A stretch of DNA of 64,000 nt. Source: Spinacia oleracea. Its lineage: Eukaryota > Streptophyta > Magnoliopsida > Caryophyllales > Amaranthaceae. Positions 52,501 through 63,454 of this stretch are shown in pieces; positions within the stretch are counted from its first letter, which is position 1; every line of letters begins with the position of its first letter. Under the pieces are notes generated by a model. The model ran no database searches and was not told the DNA's origin. It saw only the letters and a list, made by a program, of their open reading frames with translations. The stretch lies in NCBI RefSeq assembly GCF_020520425.1, contig NC_079489.1, positions 20,670,001-20,734,000 on the forward strand, read 5' to 3'. The translations under genes were made by a program, and so were the position numbers.

Positions 52501-52819
52501 AGAACTCAGCGAAAACCTCGACAACACAGAAGATCTCAGGGAAGCAGCGTTGATAAGAATGGCGTCACAACAACAGATCGTGGAAAAATGTTTCAACAAA
52601 AATGTCAAAGTGAAAATGTTCAAAGAAGGAGATTGGGTACTGCGCAAAGTATTTCAAAACACGAAAGAATTAAACGTAGGTAAATTAGCACCAGCTTGGG
52701 AAGGACCGTACTTGATCGACAAAATCGTCGGGAAGGAGGCATACAGACTCATTACCAGAGATGGCAAGACGGTCCCCCGAAGCTGGAACGCAACACATCT
52801 TAAACTCTACCATTTTTGA
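49535..52819 (+). CDS. pol: Element 2 pol polyprotein (fossil)
   Basis: Same domain order and length as element 1: reverse transcriptase with YIDD near 50237, connection-like RNase H, archaeal-type RNase H (FVDGSS near 51104), integrase HHCC and DDE regions. The frame is open from the amber codon to the end. Only a small number of residue differences from element 1. Confidence 0.93.
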   Translation, partial: QLQPGSTSDDPDDQQIDEIVLDQTKPDQVVRIGASLPDNIKSQIVSFLRENSDCFAWSHEDMTGISPDVITHKLNVDPSFRPVKQKRRKFAPERNKIIDEEVQNLIDSGKIREVKYPDWLANVVVVSKKNGKWRVCIDFTDINKACPKDPFPLPHIDALVDATAGHELLKFMDAYSGYNQILMHPDDQEKTSFVTDRGIYCYKVMPFGLKNAGATYQRLVNKMFKDQLGDTMEVYIDDMLVKSRKADDHVEHLRQSFDILKKYGMKLNPTKCSFGVSAGKFLGYIVTQRGIEASPDQVRAIINIQSPRNIKEVQRLTGRVAALNRFISRSSDKCRLFYDVLRKNKGFNWSDDHEAALQNLKKYMMSPPLLSKPKEGEVLQLYLAVSSTAVSAVLAREDKAQQLPIYYISKSLLEAETRYSSLEKLVLALVTAAKKLRHYFETHQIVVMTNYPIKSVMRRPELTGRMEKWTMALGRFDIKYQPRTAVKSQALADFVADFSPDLERIADDEVKLINNIEGIWTLFVDGSSNFRGAGLGVVLKSPQGDMIAQAICCDFKATNNEAEYEALIAGMKLAMELGASGLNIFSDSQLIVNQINGDYEAKDLKMTLYLEKAKELTSKFKPFSIKQVPRDLNTQADALANLGSALRKSPFSTIPLVHLLSPAVEKDIPQDASLVLSTLNTDSWTKPIFDYLKHETLPDDKLEARKILFKASRYVILQDVLFKRSANGMLMRCAEEIEWEILLKQYHEGECGGHEGGRSLSTRIKRNGYYWPAMLKDAMRYVSKCDKCQRHAGMTHKPSEFLHPTLTPWPFMKWGMDIVGKLPVAPGQKVFMLALTDYFSKWIEAGAFQQVRDKEVCSFIWTNIICRFGTPSEIICDNGSQFISDKTRAFYKTWNIELKTSTPRYPQANGQAESSNKTIIASLKKRLDDKKGRWAEELPSILWANRTTPRTATGQTPFSLVYGCEAVLPPEVMLPSARYGLMTPEQNDVELSENLDNTEDLREAALIRMASQQQIVEKCFNKNVKVKMFKEGDWVLRKVFQNTKELNVGKLAPAWEGPYLIDKIVGKEAYRLITRDGKTVPRSWNATHLKLYHF

Positions 52820-52904
52820 AACCTCGTCGTAACCAGTTTTATCAGTTATCGCATCATCGTCTTTATCTTCCTTTATCATTTTACTTTCGTTTAAAAACCA
52901 TTAC

Positions 52905-52977
52905 TGACTTAAGCATCGGAGGGCCGTTGGCATCCCCAACGGCCAATCCTCCTAGCGACCCATGTTTTCTTTTGCAG
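52905..52977 (+). other. Element 2 post-pol hairpin block
   Basis: GACTTAAGCATCGGAGGG, the same perfect 9-bp hairpin (52922-52944), CTAGCGAC and a pyrimidine tract ending TTGCAG. The hairpin is conserved base for base with element 1. Confidence 0.65.
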
Positions 52978-53376
52978 AGTGCAAGACGCACGACGAATGA
53001 TAGCCAGAAGCAACAACGTACGACGCAGGACGAGATCGCGAGAAACAACGAGCAAACAGCGCAGGTATGATTTTACACATCAATCGATCCAATACTTATT
53101 ACTTGACAGCTCCACTTGGTTGCAAAGCATCTACTACACGACGAGATAACCATAAGGGACAAACGACTAAGGAAAAGAAAAACAAACTTGTCATACACAA
53201 CACACAACGCGCGACCCCAAAGGCCACGACTTTCACATCACCAAGCGAAAGCACAAACACACAAAATATCCAAACACCTCGCCGCCGCCATCGACGACGA
53301 GTAAAAACATCCAAAATACAACAACAGAAAATAAAATATCCATACCACTAACTATTACATAAACATCAACCAGCCA

Positions 53377-55625
53377 TTACATATGTTCGTCTGGAAGGGG
53401 GGTCGAGGCAACTTGATCCAGTATCGGGGGCATGTCAACGTTGACCGTCGCGTCTGCCAAAGCCACGTCTGGAGGGGCGACGACGGAAACATCTCCCTCG
53501 CCTTGCTCCACGGGCACTTCCCCCTCTCGATCAACGGGAGAAACGTCCTCGACCAGAGGAGCGACGTCGGCGTCAGCTCCGTTGGTACCAGCAGTGTCGG
53601 CTTCCATCGCCAACTCATCCGCGTCCACCACCGGCACCGACAACTCCTCAAGGGTACCACCATTAGCAAGGTAGTCATCCACCTCTTTTTGGCATGGCCA
53701 GAGGCTAACCTCCCCCTTCAAACACGAGAACATCATCTGCGCCCTCGTCCTCCACACAGCCAAAGCCTCGCAATCCTTAAACTCCTCCTGCAAAGCGTCG
53801 TATAAATCCTTAACCCTTGCATTTCTTCCACGGTCGACGCCAACTCCCCCTTTACCCTTTCCAACTCCTTCGACGCGTCAGCAATCTGGTCGTCCTTGCC
53901 CTTTAATTGTTCGTCTTTCGACTTAACCGCCGCAGCAAGATCGACCAACTTCTTCTCAGAAGCCATCCACTTAACTTCCCAAGAAGCCGCCGCCTTCTTC
54001 GCCATAGCCACTTGGTTCTTCGAGGAGATAAGCTCGTCGCACAACAAGGAGCACTGCCTACGCACGGCCAAAGCAGCCTGTGACGCCTGTAAAGAAAAAC
54101 ATGTCACAAAAGCGACACACGACGCGCTTACAAATACTATGAACTGAATAAAATAACATAAATACACTTACCCGCAGGCTTAGTTCAGCAGCGTTCGACG
54201 CGACAGAAAGAGGTACGACCTCATGATAACGCTGATACGTCGAAGGCAATATCAATCGGTCTGCATGCGGCCAAACAACGGCATCTTCACCGTCGCCCAA
54301 GAAGTTCGGGGGCAGAGTGACAACAGTATCCTCGACGGAACTTTTGTCAGCAGGACGCTTCTTGGCCGACGCAGCAGGGGGCCTAGTCGCAGCAACAGCA
54401 GTCGACGACACCTGAAACGGCCTCGGCGGCGACGACGACGATAGAGGATGAAAACCTTCACCCCCTATAACAACGGGCGTCTCAGGCGACGCACCTATCT
54501 TAGAATAACGAGGCACGAGAGGCATCGCCTGACCACCCTGCCCACCAGCGTTACTGTTCGACCTCAACCGCTTCCTCGCTCGTTCCATCATCTCGCTCTG
54601 TGACATCCTCGACACTGGCTTAGACGACAGCGTATTCTCTTCAACAAACAAAGCGAGAAACCATCAAAAACACACCCCGCAGATAAACCAAGCATATAAG
54701 AAACCAAACCAAAAATACCTGATGTGTTAGCCATCTCAAACTCTTCCTCTGATGCAGACGACGAATTCGCAACGACTTCCTCGAGTAAGTCCAACCTCCG
54801 TCGACGATGAACTAAGCAAATCGTCTCGTTTTCAGCCTCCTCCTCGTCAACGTCACCAACTTGACTCCCCTCTTGACTTCCCAAACGACCTCCGTCACGG
54901 CTGAACGATCTCTCCACGACAGAACAACCCAGAAACCTCAAACACTTATCGTGAGAGTCAGAGTTCAAACCAGCTAACGACGTATCAACAACTGCAAGAC
55001 AAAGCCAAGTAAGACAACGTTCAGTAAAACATCATAAATCAAAAGTACAGAAACATAAAGTACCTTTCGTCGTCCACCCTTCCACTAAGAAGTTTCCTAC
55101 TTCTCCCAGAGACGCCTTATTCACATAAACAAAACGACTTTGCCAACCCCTATCATTTACAGCTAACCCGACACACAAATTCTTCTTCTTTTTCTTCGTC
55201 ACCAAAGTATACCGACAACACTCCTTCAAGGATAAATCATAAACATGCATCAGATCAGCCAAGTCAAACGGTGTTCGCCAACCCGAAGTAACCCTATGCA
55301 CTACAGTAAAAATACGCCAGATCTGGGGCATCAATTGGCCAGGGCTTAAATTGAACACCTCGACAAAAGATCTAGCCAAGGGTGTAAAAGGAAACAAAAA
55401 CCCCAGAATAAAAGGGTACTCATACATAACCACATAACCCTCCGGGCAATCCTTGGCCTCGTCCTCTTGACCAGGAATCCTCACTTCAGCCGACGGCGGC
55501 AGACCGGCGAGAGTTATAAAAGCCGCTGGATCCTCAACAGTAGAGTAGATCGGGTTGAGTGACTTGGCCCGACTAACCCCAACATCTTCCTTATCCTTAA
55601 CCACGGTCGGCCTAGTTTTTGCCAT
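53377..55625 (-). CDS. Element 2 antisense gene (Tat extra ORF, fossil)
   Basis: Counterpart of the element 1 antisense gene: first block from 55625 with PEGYVVMYEYPFILGFLF and the shared LTPIW-like helix pattern, last block a coiled coil (KKAAASWEVKWMASEKKLVDL) with acidic tail. Protein identity to element 1 is roughly 60-70% by eye, far lower than in gag-pol. Blocks are separated by intron-like gaps. A TATA-like TATTAAATGCC (minus strand, near 55805) precedes it. Confidence 0.75.
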
Positions 55626-55921
55626 CGCTCTACTAAAATCTACAAGAAAATCGAAGGAAATGATCGAAATTTTACCTGGGTGTGGCTAAATCGAAGCAAC
55701 GAAAGCAATTCCTCCCTTCCTTTTCTCTCTCTTGTTTTCAGATCTGGAAACTTCCTTCGAAAAATTCTAAGACGCTTTATTGCATGTCGCGAAAAATTGG
55801 CATTTAATACTTCGAGAATCGGAACGGTTCCGTCCCACGAACTGGACGGTTGTAGACGGTTTACTTTTTGAATTTTGAATTGTTTCTTTTTGCTTTGTAT
55901 ACACTCCGCAAACTCACAATT

Positions 55922-55931
55922 GGGGGCAAAC
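55922..55931 (+). other. Element 2 polypurine tract
   Basis: GGGGGCAAAC directly before the 3' LTR, as in element 1. Confidence 0.75.
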
Positions 55932-56605
55932 TGTTATCCCACTTTATTGGACTAACGACATAACTGCTTTGACGTCTGATATTGTCGTGCCATCCAGGTA
56001 TCATCATGTCGCAGGTGGCGTCGTGTCAAGTGAGCCTGTCAAGTGAAGCGACAGGCGACAAAGCCTGGGCGACGTAAGACCAGCGACAGGGCTCTGGCGA
56101 CAAGAGAAGATAGGTCAAGTTCCAAGCCCAGAAGCCCAACATGGGCCACGCCGTCATAAGATGGGAAAAGGTCCAAGCTTTGACCGAAGACTAGGGAGTT
56201 TGTTGAAGACGTGAGCAACGGCCAAGGAGGAATCCCTATCTTCCAGGGATCTTCCCAACCAATAGAACCGTTAGCATTTGGCATATAAAAGCATAAAGAA
56301 CGGCGTGATGAAGGGAGACGTTCACTCAAGCACTCAAACTCTTAAGCTATCAACTGTCTTTAGCGTTCATTATTGTACTTTAGATTTTCAATATCAATTC
56401 TCAGAAAAGAAGAGCATAAACAATCATATAGAATACTTAGTGGATTGATAGCCTCATAGCTATCCGCGGTTTTTTACCTTATTCCTGGGTTTTCCGCGTC
56501 AACACTTCTCTGTGTCGTGTCTCCTTTATTTGTGTTATTAATTCTTTGCTTAGTTAGTGTCGATCCTAGCCGAAAGTCGCCTCCATACGAATTTTGGCAT
56601 AAACA
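55932..56605 (+). repeat. Element 2 3' LTR
   Basis: 674 bp, two differences from the 5' LTR by eye; followed by the GCTCC target duplication. Confidence 0.95.
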
Positions 56606-58293
56606 GCTCCCATCCCTTACCTTAGATTGTCAGCTACTTAGTTAGCGTATGTTTGAGTGGAAGGAAATTTATGTTAACTAAAGGAGCGCCTATCTCCACT
56701 CTATTCTTACTCATTATAGTCAAATATCCACTATAGTTTCTTTAATTGTTTGGCATAGATGTAGTGGAGATTATATGATACAACATGAATAACTACACTC
56801 CGGATTTAAGATTTTATTTCAATACATTATTACTTTACTATAACAGAAATCTTTAATGTTTGGGTGAATCAAAGTGCAAATTTTCCTTGAAATAAATATT
56901 TAGATCAATATCGTAAACATGGAGAAGATTATATGGTTTGAGTTATGGCTAATGTTGCTATTTTCTTCCACTTGATGCATTAACCTATTGTTTTCTTCAA
57001 GCCCTTACCTCATCAGATGTCAGCTAGCATATTTCTTTTTCAATCAAACTTCTGCGTGTTGGATTAGGGTGTTTAACTTGCTTACGCCTATTGCACTTTG
57101 AAAAAAATTAACTCTTTGGATGGTTGATTTTTTTTGAACTCCAAGGAAAAAAGAAAAGTTAAGATGTATTTGACCTAATTGTTGGTATACTCTTAAATGA
57201 GAAAGTTCAAGCACTTGAAGCAAAATAAATAGGATTGCATGTTGAGTAATGTCTTACTAATTGTTTGATGATAAGTTTCATTGATTTCTTCATTATATTT
57301 CTGGGATTATGGATTTCATTTATTTTTTTAACACATTTAGGGGCTCAAGTGGTAATATATTCTAGTGTTTGAAATATTTCTTGGGTGACATGATGTTTTG
57401 GTAACATATGTTAAGACAAAGTAGTGAACCTTAATTATTTTATTTTTTTATAAGTAATTTTGTAAAAAAATATATTATCTCTATTATATAAGATAAATCC
57501 TGAGAAGTTTGATATCTACGTAAAATGCCCAAAAATTTTACCTAATCTTTTAAAGTACCCGCCACACACGTTCTTAAATTAGTAGCATGCCACACATGTA
57601 TTTAGATATTTTTTAAATATGAAAAGTGGATAACAATTCCACATACGACTATACGTGAATGTGAAACATATCTAATTTATTTCCATTAAAAAATGATAAG
57701 ACAAATATTTTTAAATGTTGTAATCATATTGCGTATATATTTCTAAAAAAAAGGATATATTTAAAATGGCAATATGTTAATCTTCTTCTAAAATAAAATA
57801 TTTGCAAACCATGTATATTCTCTCTAAAATCATATGGTTCTTAACCATATCCAGATTATTGGTAGAAATATGGTAATAAATCAGATGTCATTTTTGCAAT
57901 GTTGAAATCTTACCTTTCCTCTTTTACACTTGTAAATATAATATTTTTCTAAATCAATAATAATAGATAAATAATCACCGTGTTCACATGAATTTGAGAT
58001 AACATATCATATATTGAACTTTCCTATCTGAATAAAATATAATAATCGGTGTATTTCTTTACAAAATCAACCGTATTTCTTCAAAACAGAAGTTCGCAGA
58101 AAATTATATCAATTTATGAAATATATAGTCAAAGTTTTAGGTCAATATTTTTCAGGGATATTATTGATTTTTATTTACTCGATTTTTTGTGATCCTTGAA
58201 ATGATAATCCAATAATCAAAATAAATTCTAAAAGATCACATAGCTAGGTTGGAAAACATTTAAAAATAAAAAATTACCCGCGTAAATTATCCT
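56606..58293. other. Intergenic, end of old duplication then AT-rich DNA
   Basis: 56606-56830 continues the duplicated block split by elements 2 and 3, and 56880-57040 is a further partial copy (GGAGAAGATTATATGGTTTG, TTTTCTTC, GATGTCAGCTAGCATAT). From 57050 to 58290 only AT-rich DNA without recognised features; distal promoter of the MADS gene may lie here. Confidence 0.45.
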
Positions 58294-58301
58294 TATAAAT
58301 A
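58294..58301 (+). promoter_or_regulatory. TATA box of the MADS-box gene
   Basis: TATAAATA, about 100 bases upstream of the chosen start codon; transcription would begin near 58325. Confidence 0.6.
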
Positions 58302-58397
58302 CCTCTCATCAAACCTAAACTTATTCATCTACCTATCAAAGTGCAAAAAAGTTTAATTCATTTCATCTACTTACCTAGGCTTTCATTCCTTGTTGAA

Positions 58398-58934
58398 ATG
58401 ACCAGAAAGAAAGTAAAGTTAGCGTACATAGAAAATAAGTCTTCTAGGAGAGCGACATACAAAAAAAGAGTGAAAATTGTCGTAAAAAAGACTCGAGAAT
58501 TAAGTGTCCTTTGTGGCATAGATACTTGTACTATCGTCTATGGCCCAGATGAACAAGCTCCTGTGGTATGGCCTCCGTGCGAGGTAGAAGCAAAAAGGAT
58601 TATCTCTAACTTTAGGATAAAGTCAGAGGTAGATATGTCTGAAAGAAGCTTAAACCAACAAACTTTCTTGAAAGAAAGTGTTAACAAGGCACAAGAGAAG
58701 TTATTCAAACTTCAACAGAGGAAACGTGAGATACAAATTGAGAATTTGGCGACTGATATCATGAGTGGGAGATTAACACTCGAACAAAGCAACCCTTTCG
58801 ATTTGAGGGATTTGATTTTGGTGATTGAGAATAGAATGAGGGCTATGCAACAACGTATTAGAATCATTGAAGATGGTTATATTAATAATAATCAAACCAT
58901 CTTGCCAAATGTAACAACAAATCTACACATTTGA
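58398..58934 (+). CDS. Type I (M-gamma) MADS-box transcription factor, AGL80-like
   Basis: Single-exon gene of 178 residues. The start was chosen at the ATG giving MTRKKVKLAYIENKSSRRAT, the conserved N-terminus of AGL80/PHERES-type proteins; the frame is open 57 bases further upstream but that part does not fit the family. Residues 1-60 are the MADS DNA-binding domain (KKRVKIVVKKTRELSVLCGI, then CTIVYGP and VVWPP, as in M-gamma proteins); residues about 95-170 are helical and coiled-coil-prone (KAQEKLFKLQQRKREIQ). Family members act in the nucleus, pairing with M-alpha proteins such as AGL61, and control central cell and endosperm development. It is shorter than Arabidopsis AGL80 (over 300 residues), so a shortened C-terminus is possible. 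Type I genes are usually intronless, as here. Confidence 0.85.
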   Translation: MTRKKVKLAYIENKSSRRATYKKRVKIVVKKTRELSVLCGIDTCTIVYGPDEQAPVVWPPCEVEAKRIISNFRIKSEVDMSERSLNQQTFLKESVNKAQEKLFKLQQRKREIQIENLATDIMSGRLTLEQSNPFDLRDLILVIENRMRAMQQRIRIIEDGYINNNQTILPNVTTNLHI

Positions 58935-59958
58935 CAGGCGTGTGCGTCATCAAGTGGAGCGATCTCATGTCTATCAATTGCACGCATGTGTGTTCAATTG
59001 GTCGTGGAGAACGGAGCAAGTTCAGCGTCGAATCCTTTGGAGTCTCATTTGATTTAATTTTATTTATATTTTATTTTATTAATTTTTAATTATTTTCTTT
59101 CTCTTGTAGACTAATCCTATGTCAAAATAACAAGTCTACACATTTTTTTACTATTGAAAATCAATTCTTATTATTTGTTATTGTTTTTTCTTCAATTATT
59201 GTAAAATCAAGGTTAAATGGGATATGTAATTGCAACTTATGTTATTTGAATCGGTTTTGTTAATGAAACTTATTTTTCTTCCTATTATTAGCTTTTCATT
59301 TAAAATATTTGTGTTAAATTTTTTTTTTTTTTCTTCCATGAAATTCAAGAAGCTCATTGAAATTAAAAATCATACAGATCAGTGTGGTGTATGTAAGGAA
59401 ATAAGCTTACACAATTATTATTTAAAGGTGATGTACAAATTATTGTACATCAGAGTAAAGTTAACTGAAAATTTCATAAAAGTTACCCCGATATAATGTA
59501 AAAGTATTTATTTTTTAGTGATAAAATTTTTCACTTTAATAAAAATTATGCTTTCAAAATCACTAATAATGTATAAAGGTAACTAGTTAACCCTTTAAAA
59601 TTTCCATTTGTCATTTTTACATAATATAAAGTTAATAAAAATATGTTAAAAGTTACAAAAAAAACCGGGTAAAAGTTACAAAAAAAAAAAAAAAAACTAG
59701 GTAAAAGTTATCCGAACGTATAATAAATTTATTAACTTACTCGTGCAAGACCTTTTGATAATCTTATCTTCTGTAATCTAAGAAGGGCATATTAACGCTA
59801 TAATAAAAATAATATGATTATCATATAATTTTTATCTTTATATGGTATGTGATAGAGTATAAAATAAATCAGGAAAGATTTTATTTAATTAGATATTATT
59901 TATTAACTTGTTATTAGGAGAATATTGCATTCCTTAGAAGTATTATTTATGTTTAACT
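58935..59958. other. 3' flank and AT-rich intergenic DNA
   Basis: No recognised gene. An 88-residue frame at 59230-59496 is low-complexity and not convincing. GGTAAAAGTTA words recur between 59410 and 59715. Confidence 0.45.
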
Positions 59959-60185
59959 AGGGGTGTCAATGAGTTTATAGCTCGTGAAAGGTTCGTGAAC
60001 AAACTCGTTCATTAATAATAATATATAAAAAAGAGCACAAACCAAAATTTAAAGCTTGTTCAATAAAGAGACTAACTTGAATAACTCGATGTTCGACTCG
60101 TTTAAACTCGCGAACAACTCATTCATGTTCGTTCATAAGTTCGTTCTTGCTTGCTCGTAAGCCTAGTAAAGCTCGTTCAAGGTGG
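59959..60185. repeat. hAT-type MITE left part
   Basis: AGGGGTGTCAATGAGTTTAT followed by repeated CTCGTGAA, AACTCGTTCA and AGCTCG words is typical of a widespread class of plant hAT MITEs. The right end was not found. Confidence 0.45.
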
Positions 60186-60600
60186 AAATTTAAAAGTGAA
60201 AAAAACATAACTACTTCACTATTTTATTTAAAGATATGAATAATAACTAAAAATAGTAAATATCATATAAGATAACAAATATAGTATTATGCATATGATA
60301 TAAGATATCAAACAATTCAGGTTAAAAAAATAAAAATATTTAAGTCTATTATGCAAACTTTTTATTTGAATCGATTATTTTTTTACGTCATTTTTATTTT
60401 TACAACCATTTATATGTCATTATATGAAATTACTAGATTACAAAAGCTATTTTAAAAATTACTACCTTTATTTTTAAACTAGTTGTTGGACAGCGCGCTA
60501 ACACGCGCCATCCCCCAAGTTAGCAAAATTTATTTTGTGAAATTATAATTGATATAGTTTGTGATGATATTCCTTTGGACTTCCATTCATTCTGGTGTAG

Positions 60601-62063
60601 TGTAGACACCTACTTTTGTCCCCGCTCCCGCAAGGGAAAGGTTCGATGATGAAAGCATAAAAACTCCACTTGACAACGCGTCTCCTATAAAATAAACGAA
60701 TCTCGATTCCCCATTTCATTTCGCCAGAAACCTGCTATTTATAGAAACCTGCTAAAAATAGTAATTGCCGTAAAAGGTAGCTTCTAAAAGTGGCAAATCA
60801 TAAAAGATAGAAACCTGTCAGAATTAGGTGTTGCACTCCAACATAAATCCTAAATGAGATAGAAAACCGCGAGAATCCTATTCCTAATATGATTCAGAAA
60901 TAAGAGTTACGTATTAATTAAAATCTTAACGAGCCTAGAGTTCGTAACGGGCCCAGACGCATTCCGTCATAAAATTGATACGCGCTAAAAGACTCGAATT
61001 AATCTCAAACTCTACGGATTTTAGGAATCCGAATCTGACTAAACAAAACTGCCCATACCCTATTTTCAACGCCTGGCTCTGGGCGCCGAAATCTTCGGCG
61101 CCCAGGCCTGGGCGCTGAAAATACCTGGGTACGTGTTTTTTTCCTAAGTCTTTGTGGATTGGAACTCCGCAATTCTATCTTTCCACGAACTCTTCCTTAT
61201 AAATAGGCCCCTAATTTCGACGTGAAAGAACAACAACAACACACAATTATATTCTGAGTATTGACTCCAACCCTTAGCCTAAGCCTCTCGCTGCGAAATT
61301 GTTCACGCGTTCTGTCGCAATCGATCCATAAATCGAACAGAACGTATCCTGTCCCATAATTGAGATTCGTTAAATAAAAAGGAGAAATAGCAAAGTCAAA
61401 GTGGTTAGTTTTCTGAGAATCGTGACGCACCTCTCAAGGGTGCGTCGTAATGTGTCCCTTTTCAATGATTTAACTGCTTTCCTCGCCCTTTTTATGAACT
61501 GTTAAACTAACCTAATCTGATTGTTCTATCACGCCTAACAAATATGATATTTTTGGGAAATCGGATTATCATGCTAGGTCCCTTAATGTTATTTAAATCA
61601 AATAATCACGATCGAATTAGTATTATATGTTGCATATTGCTAAAATCAACTCAGATTAGTTTAATAGTTAACTCATGTCCCTTCAATTATTTATGCTGAG
61701 CTAGTAAGGATATCCTGCCTCTGGAGTTATTGACGAGCGAAGTACTCCTCTCGGTAGTTACAGTCCCCCGAACCCTCAATCTCTACCTTGCGGGTGTATA
61801 TTGAGAGATCCCCACACCAGGGATCACAAGGGAACCTACGGCCGTCGTGGTCAAACATAATTGCACTCCCTTTATGTCACGATAACCGGGTTTTGTCAGT
61901 TTTTCTCATTGTCGTTAAAAAATGAATGGCGACTCCTATATTACTAGTCAATTGGGTGTATACTCACAGGAAATCCAATTACACTTGATTGAATAAAAAG
62001 AATCGTCACACCCACGAGGGACGAGGTCACGCATTAACCTCGCGCTTTTTCGACCCCCTCACA
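60601..62063 (+). repeat. Element 4 5' LTR
   Basis: About 1,463 bp, from TGTAGACACC to CTCACA. U3 ends with a cluster of GC-rich palindromes (61081-61115) and a TATA box TATAAATA at 61198-61205. The start resembles the old solo LTR at 4832. Confidence 0.8.
61081..61115. promoter_or_regulatory. Overlapping GC-rich palindromes upstream of the TATA box
   Basis: A perfect 10-bp stem GGGCGCCGAA/TTCGGCGCCC with a 3-base loop (61081-61103) overlaps a perfect 18-base palindrome GCGCCCAGGCCTGGGCGC (61098-61115), about 85 bp upstream of TATA. A related GCGCC cluster stands before the TATA box of the old LTR at 4832, and a weaker one in the element 4 leader (about 62845-62905). Confidence 0.7.
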
Positions 62064-62064
62064 G

Positions 62065-62082
62065 TGGCGACTCCACTGGGGA
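62065..62082 (+). other. Element 4 primer-binding site
   Basis: TGGCGACTCCACTGGGGA, one base after the LTR. It resembles the tRNA-Arg-complementary site of Ogre elements as I recall it; the isoacceptor is not verified. Confidence 0.75.
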
Positions 62083-63454
62083 TAGTGAAGGAAATAATCG
62101 TGCTTGTAGGTAATCAAAATAGCCGAAGGGTGAAACGATCCTACCCCGCGTTTATTTCCCCATCAAGTTGGGACGACCTGAAAATCAGCATATTAATGTG
62201 AACGGGCAGAACATCATAACGAATCTCGGCTCCCTCGGGAGTTGGGACTAAGGATACCTTTTTTCGCCAATAGGGGGGTGCATACGCCGCGCATGTTTCC
62301 CACTCGGTACTTGTGCAGGTAGTACACCTATCCCGAACCCAATCGCTCGCCCATTAGGTCCCTCTCGCCTGCATGCCCCCTTGGCTTGCACTTGCGGATT
62401 GGCCTCTTGAGCGAAATTCGTCTGTTGAAGACACTACCTCGACCAGGGCATGTGTTGGATCTACGATAGAAGCGGTACCAAGCCAGGCGCAAATAAACTA
62501 CCCATAGAAGCCTATCATAAACTACGTGGCATATTTAATTTCCAAATCCATGTTTGTAATGTAGTTATGTGTAGCGAAATATGTGATTGTGTGTGATAAA
62601 CTATCCTAGGAAACCAACGACCTTAAAAAACTGCCCAAACATTCATAGACTAATTTGCCAAAGAGTTATACCGAAACACGTGTTCCGCAAACCCGAATGA
62701 TCGCCACAAAATAAGCGACGCTCGGGATGGCCTGTAACGAATCCCACAAACGTTGTTACGCGTGAAGGACGTTATTAGGCAAACACGCAAATCGAAGTCG
62801 CATAAACAGAAGACAGAAAAATGAGAACTAGCCAGGGACGCATTTTCAACGCCCCTGGCTGGGCACCAGAATTTCTCACGCCCCTAACTGGGCGCTAAAG
62901 TTGCTGCTTGGCCTTCTGGTCAGGCGCAGCAGCCTCGGTGCCCGAGCGAAAGGAAAATACGTAGCGCAAAAAAAAATGTTCATCAAAAGAATTGCTACGA
63001 GGGCGTAAGAAAAGCACTCGATTTCAAAAAGCGACTCGTGAAAAATTAATAACTCTTTGTGTCGTTGTTAGGCCTCCTACGACGGCAATGCTCGGCACCA
63101 AAACCGAACATGCTAACAACTATGAATGTCACACGGGCAAGTGTTTCGAAAATCCAAAGAATGACCAAAATAAAAAAAATAAAAAACCAAAAAGTGTACC
63201 GACAAAAGAAAGAGTGAAAAACCAATTTAGAGAGTCGAAGTCTAGACGAAGTAATGCTTAAAACTTTGGGAACCTAAACTTTAGCTTATCTTATGCCTAG
63301 GACTGGTCCTGCCACTTGGTGCCGATCAAGGAATCAACGGTTAGTGCGTCTCGAAGATACATCACCAACACTAGGTTTAGTAACTCCAAGCTCCGTCCGT
63401 CGTCCCTCATTTCAAGGATCTCCGCTTCCCCAACCTCGATTCGCACCTCCAAAC
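62083..63454 (+). other. Element 4 untranslated leader
   Basis: About 1.4 kb between primer-binding site and gag, with short frames (for example 62992-63261) lacking recognised domains. Long leaders are normal for Ogre-like elements. Confidence 0.55.

Larger units (their letters stand above)
46739..56605 (+). mobile_element. Element 2: Ty3/gypsy Tat-lineage LTR retrotransposon
   Basis: A 9,867-bp sister of element 1 with 674-bp LTRs differing at two positions by eye and a perfect 5-bp target duplication GCTCC (46734-46738, 56606-56610). Age about 0.1 million years under the same rate. Same order of parts as element 1. gag and pol look whole by their frames; the antisense gene appears disturbed in about one place. 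It lies 107 bp from element 3, in opposite orientation, in the old tandem duplication. Confidence 0.93.

Noticed and set aside
59230-59496. An 88-residue hydrophobic protein
   Set aside because: Low-complexity phenylalanine/leucine-rich frame in AT-rich DNA without promoter or family resemblance.
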